Shown one piece after another: positions 13,201 through 25,565 of a DNA stretch of 64,000 nucleotides; position 1 is the stretch's first letter, and every line of letters begins with the position of its first letter. The notes below the pieces were generated by a model. The model worked only from the letters and a program-made list of their open reading frames with translations, searched no databases and was not told the origin of the DNA. Both the position numbers and the translations under genes were made by a program. Source of the stretch: Sarocladium kiliense (lineage: Eukaryota; Ascomycota; Sordariomycetes; Hypocreales; Sarocladiaceae); NCBI GenBank assembly GCA_030734395.1, contig JAUZTG010000012.1, positions 1,054,001 to 1,118,000 on the forward strand, given 5' to 3'.

Positions 13201-15652
13201 TCAGGGAGCCTTCCTGTCGTGTATTTCAAATGCCAATCAAGATGATTTCAGGCAATGGGAAACCGACGCCTTGAGACAGCGTTGTCACCAATAACTCGGG
13301 AGAGGCCCAAAGGCGAAAAGGGACAGAAAGCGGCGCGTCCCGTAATGAGCGGCAGCTCCCTATCTCCCCAGGTGTCCAGTGGCACTTGGGTGTCGGAAGG
13401 CGCCGTCGACATGACCACGCGCGTGTTACGGTGTGGTCGCCCACCACACTTGTGGCGTCTAGGATCGTAGCTGCATAGTGGGCATGGCGAGGAGGTGCAA
13501 TCGATAAGCCCATTTCAATTCCAGATGCGTCCCGAAGAAGAATCAATGCCATGACTACGGCTGAAATGTCATCGTGATGGGCGCCCGGATAGCGGGAGAC
13601 TGGAGGGAAGAGTGTGGGGGTTGAGGTGAAGACAGGGCGTTTCACGGCACAACTCCACACAGAAGCACGACGAGCCACTCAGAACACCCGCGTTTCACGC
13701 ACATCGCGACGCCGAGGCCCATCAGCCATCTTTCCCATCTCCAGTTCTTCCATGCCCGTGGCGTCCTCCTAGCGGCTTCTAGCACATGGGACACGTTATC
13801 TCTGTGTCTCCACAAACACCATGCTGACCACGGTGTGAGGCCCTTGTGCCTCCCAGCGATAGATGATGAGGAGGATTCAAGTATGGCTGGCGGTTAAAGC
13901 TCAATCATCCGCATCGAGCTTCAGGAGGTCAAGGCTCACCGACGACGATGGAATGCGACAATATCGGCCACCGGACAGGTCCGGCGCCTACCTACGATCG
14001 ATATCAACCTCACAACGCGGAGAGCCGTGCCCACCCTGGCTCGTTCCAAGCGGAGACCGGATGTGTGCTACAGCGGTGCGAGGTCACCCTTCCGGGGCAG
14101 AGATGGTGGTGCGGGTCGAATAGCTCCTCCTCACAGATCATCTTGATCCATCATGGTCCGCGATAAGAACCCTTGCTTCGTGGCTGGCCGTCGGCCACGA
14201 TCACTGCAAATCACAGCGTCGACTTGGCCCTGTGCGATAGCTGTCAATGCACAATTCTCAGCCGTGCTGGACGCCGCCGAGACCTGGCGACGGGTCCCGG
14301 CCGGTTGAGCAAGCTGCCATTTGCTGAGATGGCGATGGCTGGCCTCGTTGCTGGCCCAAGAAGGAGGGTTCTTGCAGCCATCAGAGAGTGTCCAAGAGGG
14401 GGCTGGAAGCGGCCGATGAGTGCCACCAGATGCTCGTCTGCCCTCTGAAGGCTAGCCAAGGTGCAACGACTGCTCGTCGCTCACTACCGTAGCTGGTCTA
14501 GGTCATACGCGATCTCCGAGCTTTGTTTGCAGCTCGTCGTTGCGCTTTGTCCGGCACAGACATAAAGTTCGACTGCTCCCCCCGTGCTTTGGCAAGCTGA
14601 GCTATTGTTTGCACAAGCCTGATCTACGGTCATCACTTGCGAGGAAAAAGAAACAACTTGTCCTGGGCCAGTCTGTCCGATTGCCGTCTTCGCCTTACCA
14701 ACCATCGCAAGCTTCTTCGATCCAGTCATAGACAGCTTGGAGGGAAGCACAAGAAACGCCGCCAAAGCACACGAGGCTCCGAGCTCGAGATTTGAGGGCT
14801 CCTTTCGCATCTTACACACGGCAGCAGATCCACCAGTCACGGCTCATTGTGAGTGGCTGCAGCATAGACAACCGGGACCCCTGGCCACGGCATATGGTCT
14901 CCGCAACCCGAGAGAGCTGTTGTGCATCTAATCCTTCGTCGCATCTGCTTCCCAGCACAAGCCGGCACTTCTATTCGTTTAGTCGAATTTAAAGGGCTGT
15001 CTACTTCCGTTGATTCGGCCTTGCTGTCTCAGGACAATCGACTCGAGCGAGAACCATTCACTGGTTTGGATATCACACATAGTGCGCATCCACCTGTCAA
15101 CTAGCGACTTCAAGCGAGTCCAGCAACACAGCCCGACTGTAACAAGCATCACACTGGTTTGCACAATTACTGGACTGAACTCCGACGATTGTCATTTTCA
15201 CAAGGTAAGCTTTTCTTATCTCGATCCAATTTGGCTGCTTAGCACAAGTTCCGGACCACACCGTGCCAGTCACAGCAGCTAACAGTCCGAAGCTAGGGCC
15301 GAACAGTTCAAGATTCGCCTCCTTCTCCATCTTTTCTCTCCACCTCGGCATCTTTTTCTGAATAGTCAGGGTCCATTCAACGGCTCTTATCTATTATTTC
15401 CGCTGACTGACGCTGGCCGACCCTCTCTCTCGGTGCCGGTTGGGCTAATCTTTCCTTATCGCGAGTCGGCTCGCGATTTTTCTTTCGTTCCTTCTTTCCG
15501 CGACTTGCCTCTTGCGACCAGCTCCTTCCTCACTCCTCGCTTGAAGTTTTCTTCACGACCTGGACAGACGTCGACTTGCTTCTAGCATTTGCAGGTGGTT
15601 GATCGCAGCACCTTTCTTTTACCTGTCGTGGTTGTCGCATCCGTCTGCTACA
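10201..15652. other. long intergenic region, pyrimidine-rich leader sequences
   Basis: This gap of 5.4 kb lies between two divergently transcribed genes. It is not AT-rich, so it is not a RIP block. Much of 11.2-12.6 kb and 15.3-15.6 kb is C+T-rich on the plus strand, as seen in fungal promoters and 5' leaders. Frames of up to 204 codons (12378..12992) lack recognisable domains and plausible codon pattern. A long regulatory region, long 5' UTRs or non-coding RNAs are possible; none can be shown. Confidence 0.45.
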
Positions 15653-17618
15653 ATGGCTTGGACACACAACTTCAACCAAAAGGTGGCGGCCAGCCCTGTT
15701 GGTCGTTGGTTCCGCCTCGATGGCTCTGGCCATGTAAGTCTCACTTGAGCGCGTCCTTGTCTTCAGCACCCGAGACATTGGTGTTAGTGTCTGCTGTTGT
15801 GACAGAAGTAATTGAATCCATGCGACAATCGCAAATTGCTTGTCGAGGATGCAAACCTTCCTGCTCACCCCGCGAATCACGCGACACATTTTGAGTGAAG
15901 GAGAAGATCACTGACACGTCTTCTACTCCTAGTCCAAGGCGCGCCCGAACTCCTATTTCTTCACCGAGGTCCGCGCCGGCATTGCGACCTTCTTTGCCAT
16001 GGCCTACATTATCGCCGTCAATGCTTCCATTGTTTCCGACACTGGTGGTACCTGCGTCTGCAACGGCGGCGAAGACGATCCGATCTGCAACACGAACGAA
16101 GAGTATCTCCTCTGTGTGCAAGAGATTCGCCGAGATGTCGTCACCGGCACTGCTGCCATCTCTGCTCTTGCGACCTTCTGCATGGGTCTTTTCGCCAACA
16201 TGCCGGTTGGTGTCGCTCCCGGTATGGGTCTGAACGCCTACTTCGCCTACACTGTCGTTGGATTCCATGGTACTGGCAAGGTCCCTTTCCAGGTTGCGCT
16301 CACAGCCATCTTCGTTGAGGGCTTCATCTTCTTCGCTCTGGCTATCTTCGGTCTGCGACAGTGGCTTGCCCGTGCCATTCCTCGCTCCATCAAGCTCGCG
16401 ACCGGTGTTGGTATTGGTCTCTTCCTCACAATCATCGGTCTGACCTACAGCGAGGGCATTGGCTTGGTTGTAGGTGCCACATCTACGCCAACCGAGTTGG
16501 CTGGCTGCTCGCCTGAGAACCGCCTTGAGGATGGCACATGCCCTGACTGGGACAAGATGCGCTACCCCGGCATGTGGATTGGTATCTTCTGCGGTGGTAT
16601 CTTCACCGTCATGCTGATGCTTTATCGGGTCAAGGGTGCCATCATCGCTGGTATCTTGCTCGTCAGCATCATTTCATGGCCCCGTGGTACCAGCGTTACT
16701 TACTTCCCCTACACAACCGTTGGCGACGACTCCTTCAACTTCTTCAAGCAGGTTGTGGATTTCCACCCCATTGGTAAGATCCTCAACGTCCAGGAGTGGA
16801 ACATTGGCGACTATGGTGGTCAGTTTGGCCTCGCTCTGGTTACGTTCCTCTACGTTGACATCATGGACTGCACGGGTACACTGTACGGTATGGCTCGTTT
16901 CGCCAACCTCATCGACCCCGTAACCCAGGACTTTGAGGGCTCGTCTGTTGCTTATATGGTCGATGCTCTGAGCATCTCTATTGGTGCTGTGCTCGGTGTG
17001 CCCCCTGTTACCGCTTTCGTCGAGTCTGGTGCTGGCATTTCTGAAGGCGGCAAGACTGGCCTCACTGCTATGGTGGCAGGTTTCTGCTTTTTCATCTCAG
17101 TCTTCTTCGCGCCCATCTTTGCTTCCATTCCTCCGTGGGCAACAGGCTGCGTGCTGATTCTGGTTGGAGCCATGATGGTCAGCGCGGTGACAGAGATCAA
17201 CTGGAAGTACATGGGTGATGCAGTACCTGCATTCCTCACTATTGCGCTCATGCCCTTCACTTACTCCATTGCTGATGGCCTGATTGCTGGCATCTGCACC
17301 TATATCCTCATCAACACTCTGGTCTGGGCCATCAAGAAGGTGTCTGGTGGACGGATCGTCCCACCTAACTATGAGGAGAGGGACCCCTGGACGTGGCGCA
17401 TCCCTGGTGGTTTCTTCCCACCATGGACTGTCCGCCTCTTCCGCGGCAAGAAGGACTTCTGGCGGGAGGATGAGCCAGTTGCTACCGAGACTGTGGGCGA
17501 GCAGGATCCTAAGACTGCAGGCAAGTTGAGCAGCTCGGACAATGGCGGATCAGAGGGTGGCAGGGAGATTCCTGAGACTGCTACCAGCCAAAGTGTCCCG
17601 GAGAAGGAGGTCAAGTAA
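15653..17618 (+). CDS. azgA: AzgA-like purine permease
   Basis: Two exons, 15653..15733 and 15933..17618, encode 588 residues. The first exon gives 27 residues ending RWFRLDGSGH; a 199-nt intron (GTAAGT...TAG) precedes SKARPNSYFFTEVRAG, reproducing the known AzgA start. The body has the NCS2/AzgA pattern: FFAMAYIIAVN, the GGTCVC loop, GVAPGMGLNAYFAY, VYVDIMD-like and SVTAFVESGAGISEGGKTGLTA segments, and more than ten hydrophobic helices, with a hydrophilic C-tail. AzgA transports adenine, guanine and hypoxanthine with protons across the plasma membrane. The intron is unusually long for this window. The gene lies tail to tail with a 2OG oxygenase 263 bp away. Confidence 0.93.
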
Positions 17619-17881
17619 TGGTCTTGAGTGGTTCTGGCGAATCGGAGTCAAATGCATTAGGGTTGTGAAAAGAAGAGACGGAAGATGTTGTCAAGGTCGA
17701 TGGTCTTATTCAAGTGGAGGAATCTCAGCTTTTTGTCAATCATTTATACGCGTCTCAGCCTGCGCTGGTATCGACTTTTCTGGGCCAGCCATGAATGAAG
17801 CTATACTGAAATCACTACATCGGTGCGAGCCTCAATGTGCCATAATTATTTCCGAATATGTTTGACATGAGAAAGAGTCGC

Positions 17882-19156
17882 TTAAATCATCAGGGCAATG
17901 TGCTTCAGCTCCCTACAGATCGAAGTTAGCATTCCGCCACAACACAAGCATACGTACTGAAGTCTGTGACAGCTTACCCTTGGACTTGATGTCCGACCTT
18001 CATCGGCGGATACTGGACCTCGTCACCCTCATCCCGTCCGAGGTTGAATTGCTCAGCCCTGACCTGTCTCGCCCTTTCCGCCAACTCCGGTACAGGCGCA
18101 AGGTCAAAGTCTGAGCTCAAATGCCAGAAGCAAGTACTCGAGATCCTGACCAGCGGACGGTCAGGGAACTGCGTCTTGCGACGCTCAATTGTCTCGATCG
18201 TCTTCTCATTCACTGTCACCTCGTGGAAACCAGCCTTGATGAGGCCACCCGTGATGTGCTCGATTTGCTTGCCGGCTTGGACAAGGAGGTAGTTGCCGGG
18301 AGGGATCTTCACAGGAATGCGGTTGCCGGTGTTACGGGCCCAGATGTTGAGGCCGGGGTAGCGGGAGCGGCCGTGGATGGTGAGGAAATTGAGGTCGGTA
18401 TGGAAGCCGGCGAGGATGGTGTCTTTGGCGCCATACTTGACGAGGTCGGAAGCGGTGGGAGCAAGAAGGTGAGGACTGCAAAGATGATCACGTTAGTTTC
18501 GATATTATGCAGTAGAAGGCTTCTCTCTGTGCTCACCCGTATTTCGCAGCATTGGTGAATGTGTCTGCATCCAGTCCGAGTCCGACAGCGACCATCTGCG
18601 CCAGTCCAGCGACAGACTCTCTCATGGACTTGCCCCTCGCCTCCATAGTCTCATTCCATCTCCCCTTCAGGTGTTCCGCCTCGGGTGTGACATTTGCAGC
18701 ATTCAGACCTGGGAACTCAGTCTCGTACGGCGGCTTCTCAGCTAAGCTCCAGAAGAAGCGACACTTCGGATCGGGCTGATGCGCCGAGATGTCAAGAGGC
18801 CTCTGCTCCGGCGCCAGCCTCTTGATGACATCAAGACAGGGCTCATCGACGGCGCACTTGGGCTTCTCTGTGTTTTCAAGAGTCACGCCGACTTGGTAGC
18901 TCAACTCAGGCCGCTCGTCACGACGCAGGTCAGCCTCGGGCTGTGCGAAGTAGTCTTCGAGAAGGTCGAGGAAGGCATCGTTGGCGGCTTCAGAGGTGCG
19001 GGAGTCGTGGAGGACGAGGGCGCCGTAGGTTATGAGAGCGTTGGCCGCTTTGAGACACTCGGCTTGGGCCTCGGGGGAGGACAGAGGATTGTTGAGGAAG
19101 ACGTCAAGGTCGACGGCGGGGAGATCCATGGAGTCGGCGGAAGAGGGCGCGGCCAT
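17882..19156 (-). CDS. 2OG-Fe(II) oxygenase, isopenicillin N synthase-like fold
   Basis: Three exons on the minus strand, 19156..18537, 18475..17978 and 17912..17882, encode 382 residues. The introns are 61 and 65 nt with GTGAGC/GTAAGC donors, and the frame closes exactly. The C-terminal half has the iron site: His232 and Asp234 in GFHTDLNFLTIHGR and His280 in QAGKQIEHITGG. An Arg-x-Ser pair (LVRIS) downstream is suited to 2-oxoglutarate. The N-terminal half has the DIOX_N style LPAVDLDVFL start. Enzymes of this group hydroxylate, desaturate or demethylate small molecules; the substrate is unknown. The Met at 19156 begins the family-like start; the frame stays open upstream but without conserved sequence. 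The last exon is only 31 nt. Confidence 0.87.
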
Positions 19157-19692
19157 GGTGGGCTGTTTGGGATACGAGAGAGGCTGTAGCTGCGCTGTAG
19201 TCTTGTGCGGCTCGATATAAATATGGTATGAAGCAAGAGCAAGATTCGGGAGGGAGAAGGGTATCGTGAAAGCCGGATCGCAAAATGTGTGTCGTAAGTT
19301 GTGAGATGCCAAAAGATCAAAAATCCTGAAGAGGAAGCTCACAAGGCCAGATGCGGGGCCGAAGCTCCATCCGCCATCGGAGCCGGCCGATGAGCTCCGG
19401 GCCTCGGCTTCGGCGGCCGCCGTAGGGGCCCGGCGTCCGGCCGTGAAAAGACCTGGTGAGGAGTACATACGAGGGAAATAGAGGGCCAAGTCTGATATGC
19501 AAATCTTGAGTGTATTGGAAGCATTGTATTCTTTGCCGTAGGAATTAGGGATTAACACCACGTTGTGTTGAAATGCTGGGACATGTCTAGTAGGTAGTCA
19601 TCTATGTACAGATAGGAAAAGCGTGCCCGTGTTGGGCCTATGAAAACGCTGAAAAGATCACTCAAACATCGCAAGCCTCCCTCTCAATGAGC
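19157..19692. other. promoter region of the 2OG oxygenase
   Basis: This stretch lies between the oxygenase start and the 3' end of the minus-strand membrane protein gene. The oxygenase frame continues open to 19561, but the translated extension looks like untranslated leader (mixed composition, no conserved motif). Nothing else is recognised. Confidence 0.4.
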
Positions 19693-21055
19693 TCAAGTAT
19701 CCTGCTTCACCCCAGACGTCCCCTCATTGTAAGTGTTATAGCTGCTCATGGAGCCACCTGCACCCCGTACTGAGAAGTCCCTCGACATGCCGTTGGCAGG
19801 CGAGATGGTGTCTGGTGTCACTGCAAAGATAGATGCCGGTTCGATGAGGGAGTCGGTATCGCTGTCTTTGGAACCGTCTGCGCCTGAGCTTTTCACTTCT
19901 CGGCCGCTCGCATCCATCGTCTTCATCTCGAGCGTGGTTGTCACTTTTGCCCATGCTTTGCCCTGACCGTCGTTTTGTTCTGTATCGCTGAGGACTGTTG
20001 CAGCATTTCTGGAGCCGCCGCCGCCAGATCTTGATTTGGATTTGGCGTAGATATCCTGTTGTCGCCCGCTGCTATGTGGATCGCGGTGTTTGGCGATCTT
20101 CGCGATGAGCTCGGCCATGGACAGCTCGATCTTGAGTTTGACGATGTAGGCGAGGGGATGGAATTGCATATACCTGCATGTATCATTCAAGTCAGTCCAC
20201 TGTGTACCAATGGAGACGCTTACGGTGATAACTTACACGAAGGTATTGTTCAGGCTCATCATCGAAATGATGAGGACGTCCATGGCGAGTGAGAAGCCGA
20301 TGATGAACATGTTGAACCGGACCACGCCTCGATATTTGGTCAACCCGTGCTGCACCAAGTTCTGCTGCACAATGTGGATGAAGTAGAAGTTGAGAGCGGC
20401 ATCGACGATAAGGTAGATCACCTTCTCACATCTGTCCCACCACTCATTGATATGGACGTATTGCTCACTGATCTGCAGCCGCGCCGGCACCCAGATACAA
20501 TAAACGGAGATATTGATGGCCGTGATGACTCCAGCAACTCCCCACTTGATACGTGAGGCTAGCCTTCTATCAGTGATGAGGATGGCACAACGATTGATGA
20601 TAATTTGCAGCAGGAACTGCACTTGAAGAGCCCAAAGCGTCACTAAAAAACCGTCAGGTCTATATTCTTGTCAAGGTACAATACTCAAGGAACACCAAGT
20701 GAGACATACATATGCAGAAGTAAAACGCAAAGCTGGAGATATATAATTAGCTTGGGATTTCTTGACCAACAAGCACGAGCGGTACTCACCTTGGTGCAAT
20801 TGCCCCAAGAAGATACATGAAGCAAATGATGCCGAACCCGAGGCAAACGGAAATCTCTCCCCAGATCATAATGAAATATGTGTTCCGCAGGGTTCGCCAG
20901 CCGACGCGTCTCCAAATCCCCCTACTTTGCTTTATGGCTGCCCATGTTGTCAGCCAGCCGATGCCCAGTGTGAAGCCCCATGCCAGCGACGCCAGCATAA
21001 GATCATAGCGAGTGACCTCCTCAAGCTTGAAGTTATCGGGGAGAAGGGTGAGCAT
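19693..21055 (-). CDS. seven-helix integral membrane protein, uncharacterised
   Basis: Four exons on the minus strand, 21055..20790, 20732..20710 (only 23 nt), 20642..20237 and 20173..19693, encode 391 residues. Introns are 57, 67 and 63 nt, all GT-AG and in phase. Residues 1-260 hold about seven hydrophobic segments: LMLASLAWGFTLGIGW, YFIMIWGEISVCLGFGIICFMYLLG, FAFYFCILTLWALQVQFLLQII, GVAGVITAINISVYCIW, VIYLIVDAALNFYFI and FNMFIIGFSLAMDVLII. The family-like stretch HGLTKYRGVVRFN and QFHPLAYIVKLKIELSMAELI follows. The last 130 residues are a Ser/Thr/Gly-rich cytosolic-type tail. It resembles the conserved fungal rhodopsin-fold membrane proteins of unknown role. A receptor role is possible but not shown. 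Confidence 0.85.
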
Positions 21056-24000
21056 CGTGGCGAGGCTCGAATACCACCGGGGCCTGAAGGATCAAATCAC
21101 AAGGCTTGGGCGAGATTCGTGGTTTCTGGTCTCTGATTCAGGGAAGCAAACAAACGTGGAGATGTCCCCACGTAGAAGTGCTGGAGCCATCCTTATAACA
21201 AACAGCCGCAGTTTTCAAAGCTGGAGACCTGGAAAGACTTGCATCGTGTGTCCGAGCGCAGATGCGGATCCAGACCGGCGCCTTACGAGAAGCCAGGTCC
21301 CTCCTTGCTCTTGAACAAACAGCCACGGGACAGGCGGCAATCATCCGGGCTCAGCTCGAGCTAAGAGTTCTTACGCCGTGTAGAGCGCACGTGGTCCATG
21401 CTTCTAGCTATGGCGAACAGAAACCCCGATGTTACCGGTGCGCTCGGTCCCCTAGCTATCTTGGACCAGCCTGCAGTGCTGTGAGGATCGCGAGAGTCCC
21501 AAGGCCCTGGATCGCGAATCATGTGGACCTTGGCTCAGGGACTAACATAGCTTTATGAGGATCTCGTCCTTCGCTAATCTCTTTACCCCCATGTACCGCA
21601 ATATGGGGTGTCACTAAGCCTTCAGCCACGATCAAACCCCTGAACCGGCTGCACCGGTGCTGGCAGTGAAGCCAGGGGTCTCCAATAAGGTGCATCCCAG
21701 AACCAGATGGTTGGATCGCCGGATCTTCATAACTCCACTTGCACCCGTTTCCTTAGCCGTCGAGTCTCTTAACCCTAGATTACCGTTCGCTCTGGCTATT
21801 GGTCGGCTTCCTCTCACAAAGGGACGGCGTGCGGTAGACCGATACGACCGTTGACCAGACTGCCTTGGCTTCCTTGGACTCGAACCAGAGCAAAGGGTGC
21901 AATCGTTGGGTAAAAGAGGCTTCCCGTCCCTAAGGGGTGGATTCTTGGAGTCTAAGTGGCAAAGCGTGCGCGTCCCCGAGCGGAGGATTAAGCAGCTCCC
22001 TAGTGGCAATTGTCTACCCCGAGCATGGTCCCTGCATTTCAGACGGCTTGCAAGGATCGTTTGCCAGGTTTACAGCAATAGTGAAACGGGGGGCTGGCTA
22101 CAGGGGCAGCGGATATATCGCAATGATCTCGAGTAATACGCAATCGCTTAATATGTTGCGGCAAGAATTCCCACGCACCCGACCTTGGAGACGTTTATCA
22201 CGGATGGAGAACCTATTTTAAGGTCTAGCAAGTCTTCTCGCATTGAAGGCACATTGAAAAGTCTTGCAGTCGCCTTACACATTTAGTCTCACTCCCAAGT
22301 CCGCGCACGGGCTGCCTGAGATCCAACGCCGTCAACAAGCGTAGAACTCTATCTGGCTCTAAGAAAGGCGAGCTCACTTATTAGCAAACGGCGCTTCACC
22401 ACTTGGGCAGCAGGGCACGGACTGACAAGTACGGTACGGTATACGCTCATCTTCTGTTGATTCTTTGCCCCGAGTCCCAGTTCCTATCATGAGGAGCGAG
22501 CAAGTCCTTGTGGACAGGTGTAGCCATTGATTGATGGTCTTCGCAGACTGACAATTGCTGACAATGCCAGTACGTACAGCTTATTTAGTACTGGTAGCCC
22601 CCCTGTATCCGGTGGTATGGAGCATATCGGCCGTTTTGGATGACCCTGTCGATGTGCCAGTTGCTGTCGAGGAGACCTGAGGCGCACCACACCAGGCCCA
22701 ACGAAAGCCGGCATGGTTCTAGACTAAGGTAACTGACTCGTTCTGCCATAATCTTAAGTACCTCGTAACGTCTCGGCACGGCGCGAAATGGTGGACGAAT
22801 CCAGCTTAGGGGCACGCTATACCAGTATTCAGGCACCGTCTGGCGCCCAACGTCAATAATCCTGGCAACGAATAAGATAGTAAGTAAGCACCAGCCGGTT
22901 GTAGTAAGGAAGAATACCGGTGAGCACCGGAAGCTCTTCGGGCCAAAAGGCAAGGAATTTTGCATGTTGGCCCCTGGAGTTGCGTTGACATCCACAATCG
23001 CCAAGGACAGCACCGCGTGCCCGCGGAAGATGGCCAAATAATGTCGATCTCGCTTATCGTGCGTGATGTAAACAAAAGAGACAGATGGAAGATCTGATCA
23101 TACTGTGGATTTATTCAAGAAGGGTTTCTCAGCTGTGAGAAGACAGCCTCATTAACTACCGTATGGGCCCATGGAACAGCAACTGGAAAGACTGGCCAAA
23201 AACTAGAAGAATTGAAAACAAGGGGAGCAGTTACTGTCAGTGTGACGGTTCAATCTTGGTAGTAGTCATGATGACTCTATGGATCTGTAGGTAATGCAGC
23301 GCGACTATGTTTTACGGATGCCTTACCAGGGTAAATGCTAAACCTTGTCCTGACAGTCCACTATCGGGATGAAGGGTGCTTTTGTTGGAAAGCTGCACAC
23401 TTCAGGTGAATGGATATCCCTAAAACAAACAGTGCTCAGGTAGAAGAGTCGATCTGCCGAGTAGTGATCCAGTGTTTGCCAGAGTCGGGGATTGTCGAAG
23501 CCCGGGATTGCCAAGTCTGGGGTGATCGATATCCTCACTTAGCCGATACAGGTCATTTTAAGCGACTACAACAAATAAAGGTAAGAGCATGTTGGAGCAA
23601 GGCGATTGTGTAGGCGAGTCAGATGAGCACATTGAAGTATTTAGACGCGCCACTCGTGATGCTGCCAGAGGTCGACCCGCATTACTGAGCCGGTGTTAGT
23701 GCCAGCAATCAGCTTCCATCAAGGGTCCCGGTCGTCAACATGGGAAGAATGCGGCGCGGGCCAAGCCCTGATAGGCAATATGGAGAATTGCCACATGTTT
23801 GATATCGTGAGTTATCGTGTAAGCGATGTATCTATGGAATGGTGCTGCCTGCGCGACACCGAGGGACTGGACGCCACCAAAGAAGCGAGTTGAGGTGAAT
23901 GCCTCTGAGATCGATAAACTATAGATGATCAGCATGGCCCATAATCACTCAACGCGACACCGAGAGATACGCGAGCGTGCGTGTGAGCAATCCTTGGATC

Positions 24001-24113
24001 TATAAGTAGAACTGTTCTGGGGCGATAGCCGAGTAAGGGGATTCGGATAGCGCTCTGCAAAACATGTCCTGGATTGATATCTCTTCGCTTGTCATCTGAC
24101 CCCTTCCATCTTG
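21056..24113. other. intergenic, no gene recognised
   Basis: This 3 kb gap holds only orphan frames. The largest are 22585..23037 minus (150 codons, one possible membrane segment near TTGWCLLTILFVARII) and 21632..22009 minus (125 codons). Neither belongs to a family I know, and neither joins to a plausible second exon. They may be remnants or chance. Confidence 0.45.
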
Positions 24114-25565
24114 ATGTACCAACCATCAGCATCCGCTTGGATGCGAAGACTTCTCGTCGGCTCTTGCCTTGCCACTGTTCAGGCTTACAGCCCTGGAAAG
24201 CTGGGACCATCCCATCCACAGCCAACATATGATCCAGGATACGGAGTGCTGAGGCATATCTCGAGTCACCAGGCCGTCTGTTACGAGCAGATCAGACTTG
24301 TCAAGGCGGTTGTTGGTGTTACTGAGGTGAACAGTGAATGTAAGGTCTGCGTTGATCGAAGCTACCACGACTGCCCAGTCTGCGTCACGGTTGTTGGCCC
24401 CTGGACCGAGCCAACGTCGATCGACGTACCGGTGACATCGACTATACTTCCTGCGCCTGGGAGTGGCGACTCGATTACTGTTCTGATCCTCACACCTACG
24501 GCGTCACCGGCTTCTACTATCACCGTCCCTTATACGGGAACCTCACCGATCAGTGCTCCGATCACTGTCACGACACAGGTCAATAGTAACGAGCCTCCAA
24601 TCGTCATAATCTCAACCCCTACATCAGCAGTGGCGCCTGGCTTCACTACTATCACGACTCAGGGCACTGGATTGCTGCCAGGGGTCACGACTATTTCTGC
24701 TACAGGCACAGAACAAGGCACAGTCATCGTCACTGTGCCAGCAGTAGAACCTACCTTCACGACAATCACTATTCCTGGCACTGGCGCGGTAACTGTCACA
24801 GCGACCATTCAGCCTTCTGGGACACACCCTGGCACTGTTATTGTTGAGGAACCAACAACTACCACTGCCAACGTCTCGAGTTCCCAGGTCGTGACGTCCA
24901 CAGCCTCAGAGGATCCCGAGAAAGAGCCCAGTCCAACGCCTACGCCGACTCCTGCCCCTGAGCCCGAAGTCCTGTTAGAGCCTTTCTCTTGTGATGATGG
25001 TGCGTATCAGGTTTCACAGCAGATCTTGTACCGGATAGACATGGATACTGGCGATAGCACTATTATTAGTGACTCTGTCGGACCTGATGGTGCAATCACT
25101 GGCATTGGGTACAACGCCCTCGACAACTTCATCTATGGCTTCGTCGAACTTGGCGTCGCCCAGTACCAGCTGATCAAGATCGATTCTTTGGGCGACCATG
25201 AGATGATGGACGTCACCTCCAATCTCTACTATGACAAGGCAGAGATGGACTCCACTGGCCAACTCTGGGTCGCCGATATCGACAACACGCAATGGGCTCA
25301 TGTCGATCTGAACCCCAGCTCGTTGGAGTATGGTCAGCTTATTGCAAGCGGAGCGATGCAAGGTCTTGTACCTGAAGATCCCATCGGAGACTGGGCATTC
25401 ACTGCGAATGGCGGACCATACCTATGGGGAGTTACGTCGTCCACGAACCCAGTCCTTTTCCGATGGGGCTTCAGTACCCAGGAGTGGGACCCCATCTGGA
25501 TGTATGGCTCCTCGATTTCCGGATTCAACGGTTGCGGCGGCGCTGTACTCAAATGGGCCCGATGA
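24114..25565 (+). CDS. secreted Thr/Pro-rich protein, DUF6923-like C-terminus
   Basis: A single exon encodes 483 residues. A signal peptide is likely, starting either at Met1 or at Met10 (MRRLLVGSCLATVQAYS). Residues about 80-110 carry clustered cysteines (ECKVCVDRSYHDCPVC). Residues about 120-270 are degenerate Thr/Ser/Val/Pro repeats of the type TTITIPGTG and GTVIVTVPA, as in O-glycosylated cell-surface stalks, followed by a PTPTPTPAPEPE hinge. The last 190 residues (from EPFSCDDGAYQ) resemble the fungal DUF6923 domain, with repeated blade-like units (NALDNFIYGF, MDSTGQLWVADID) suggesting a beta-propeller. It is probably exported to the cell wall or medium; ligand and role are unknown. The first ATG is used. 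Confidence 0.8.
   Translation: MYQPSASAWMRRLLVGSCLATVQAYSPGKLGPSHPQPTYDPGYGVLRHISSHQAVCYEQIRLVKAVVGVTEVNSECKVCVDRSYHDCPVCVTVVGPWTEPTSIDVPVTSTILPAPGSGDSITVLILTPTASPASTITVPYTGTSPISAPITVTTQVNSNEPPIVIISTPTSAVAPGFTTITTQGTGLLPGVTTISATGTEQGTVIVTVPAVEPTFTTITIPGTGAVTVTATIQPSGTHPGTVIVEEPTTTTANVSSSQVVTSTASEDPEKEPSPTPTPTPAPEPEVLLEPFSCDDGAYQVSQQILYRIDMDTGDSTIISDSVGPDGAITGIGYNALDNFIYGFVELGVAQYQLIKIDSLGDHEMMDVTSNLYYDKAEMDSTGQLWVADIDNTQWAHVDLNPSSLEYGQLIASGAMQGLVPEDPIGDWAFTANGGPYLWGVTSSTNPVLFRWGFSTQEWDPIWMYGSSISGFNGCGGAVLKWAR

Noticed and set aside
21870..21960. tRNA-like B box (GGTTCGAGTCC) on the minus strand
   Set aside because: The flanking bases do not form a T stem, and no A box, anticodon arm or acceptor stem could be built around it.
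22585..23037. 150-codon minus-strand frame with one hydrophobic segment
   Set aside because: No family resemblance, no splice partner and irregular composition; kept only as a mention in the intergenic entry.
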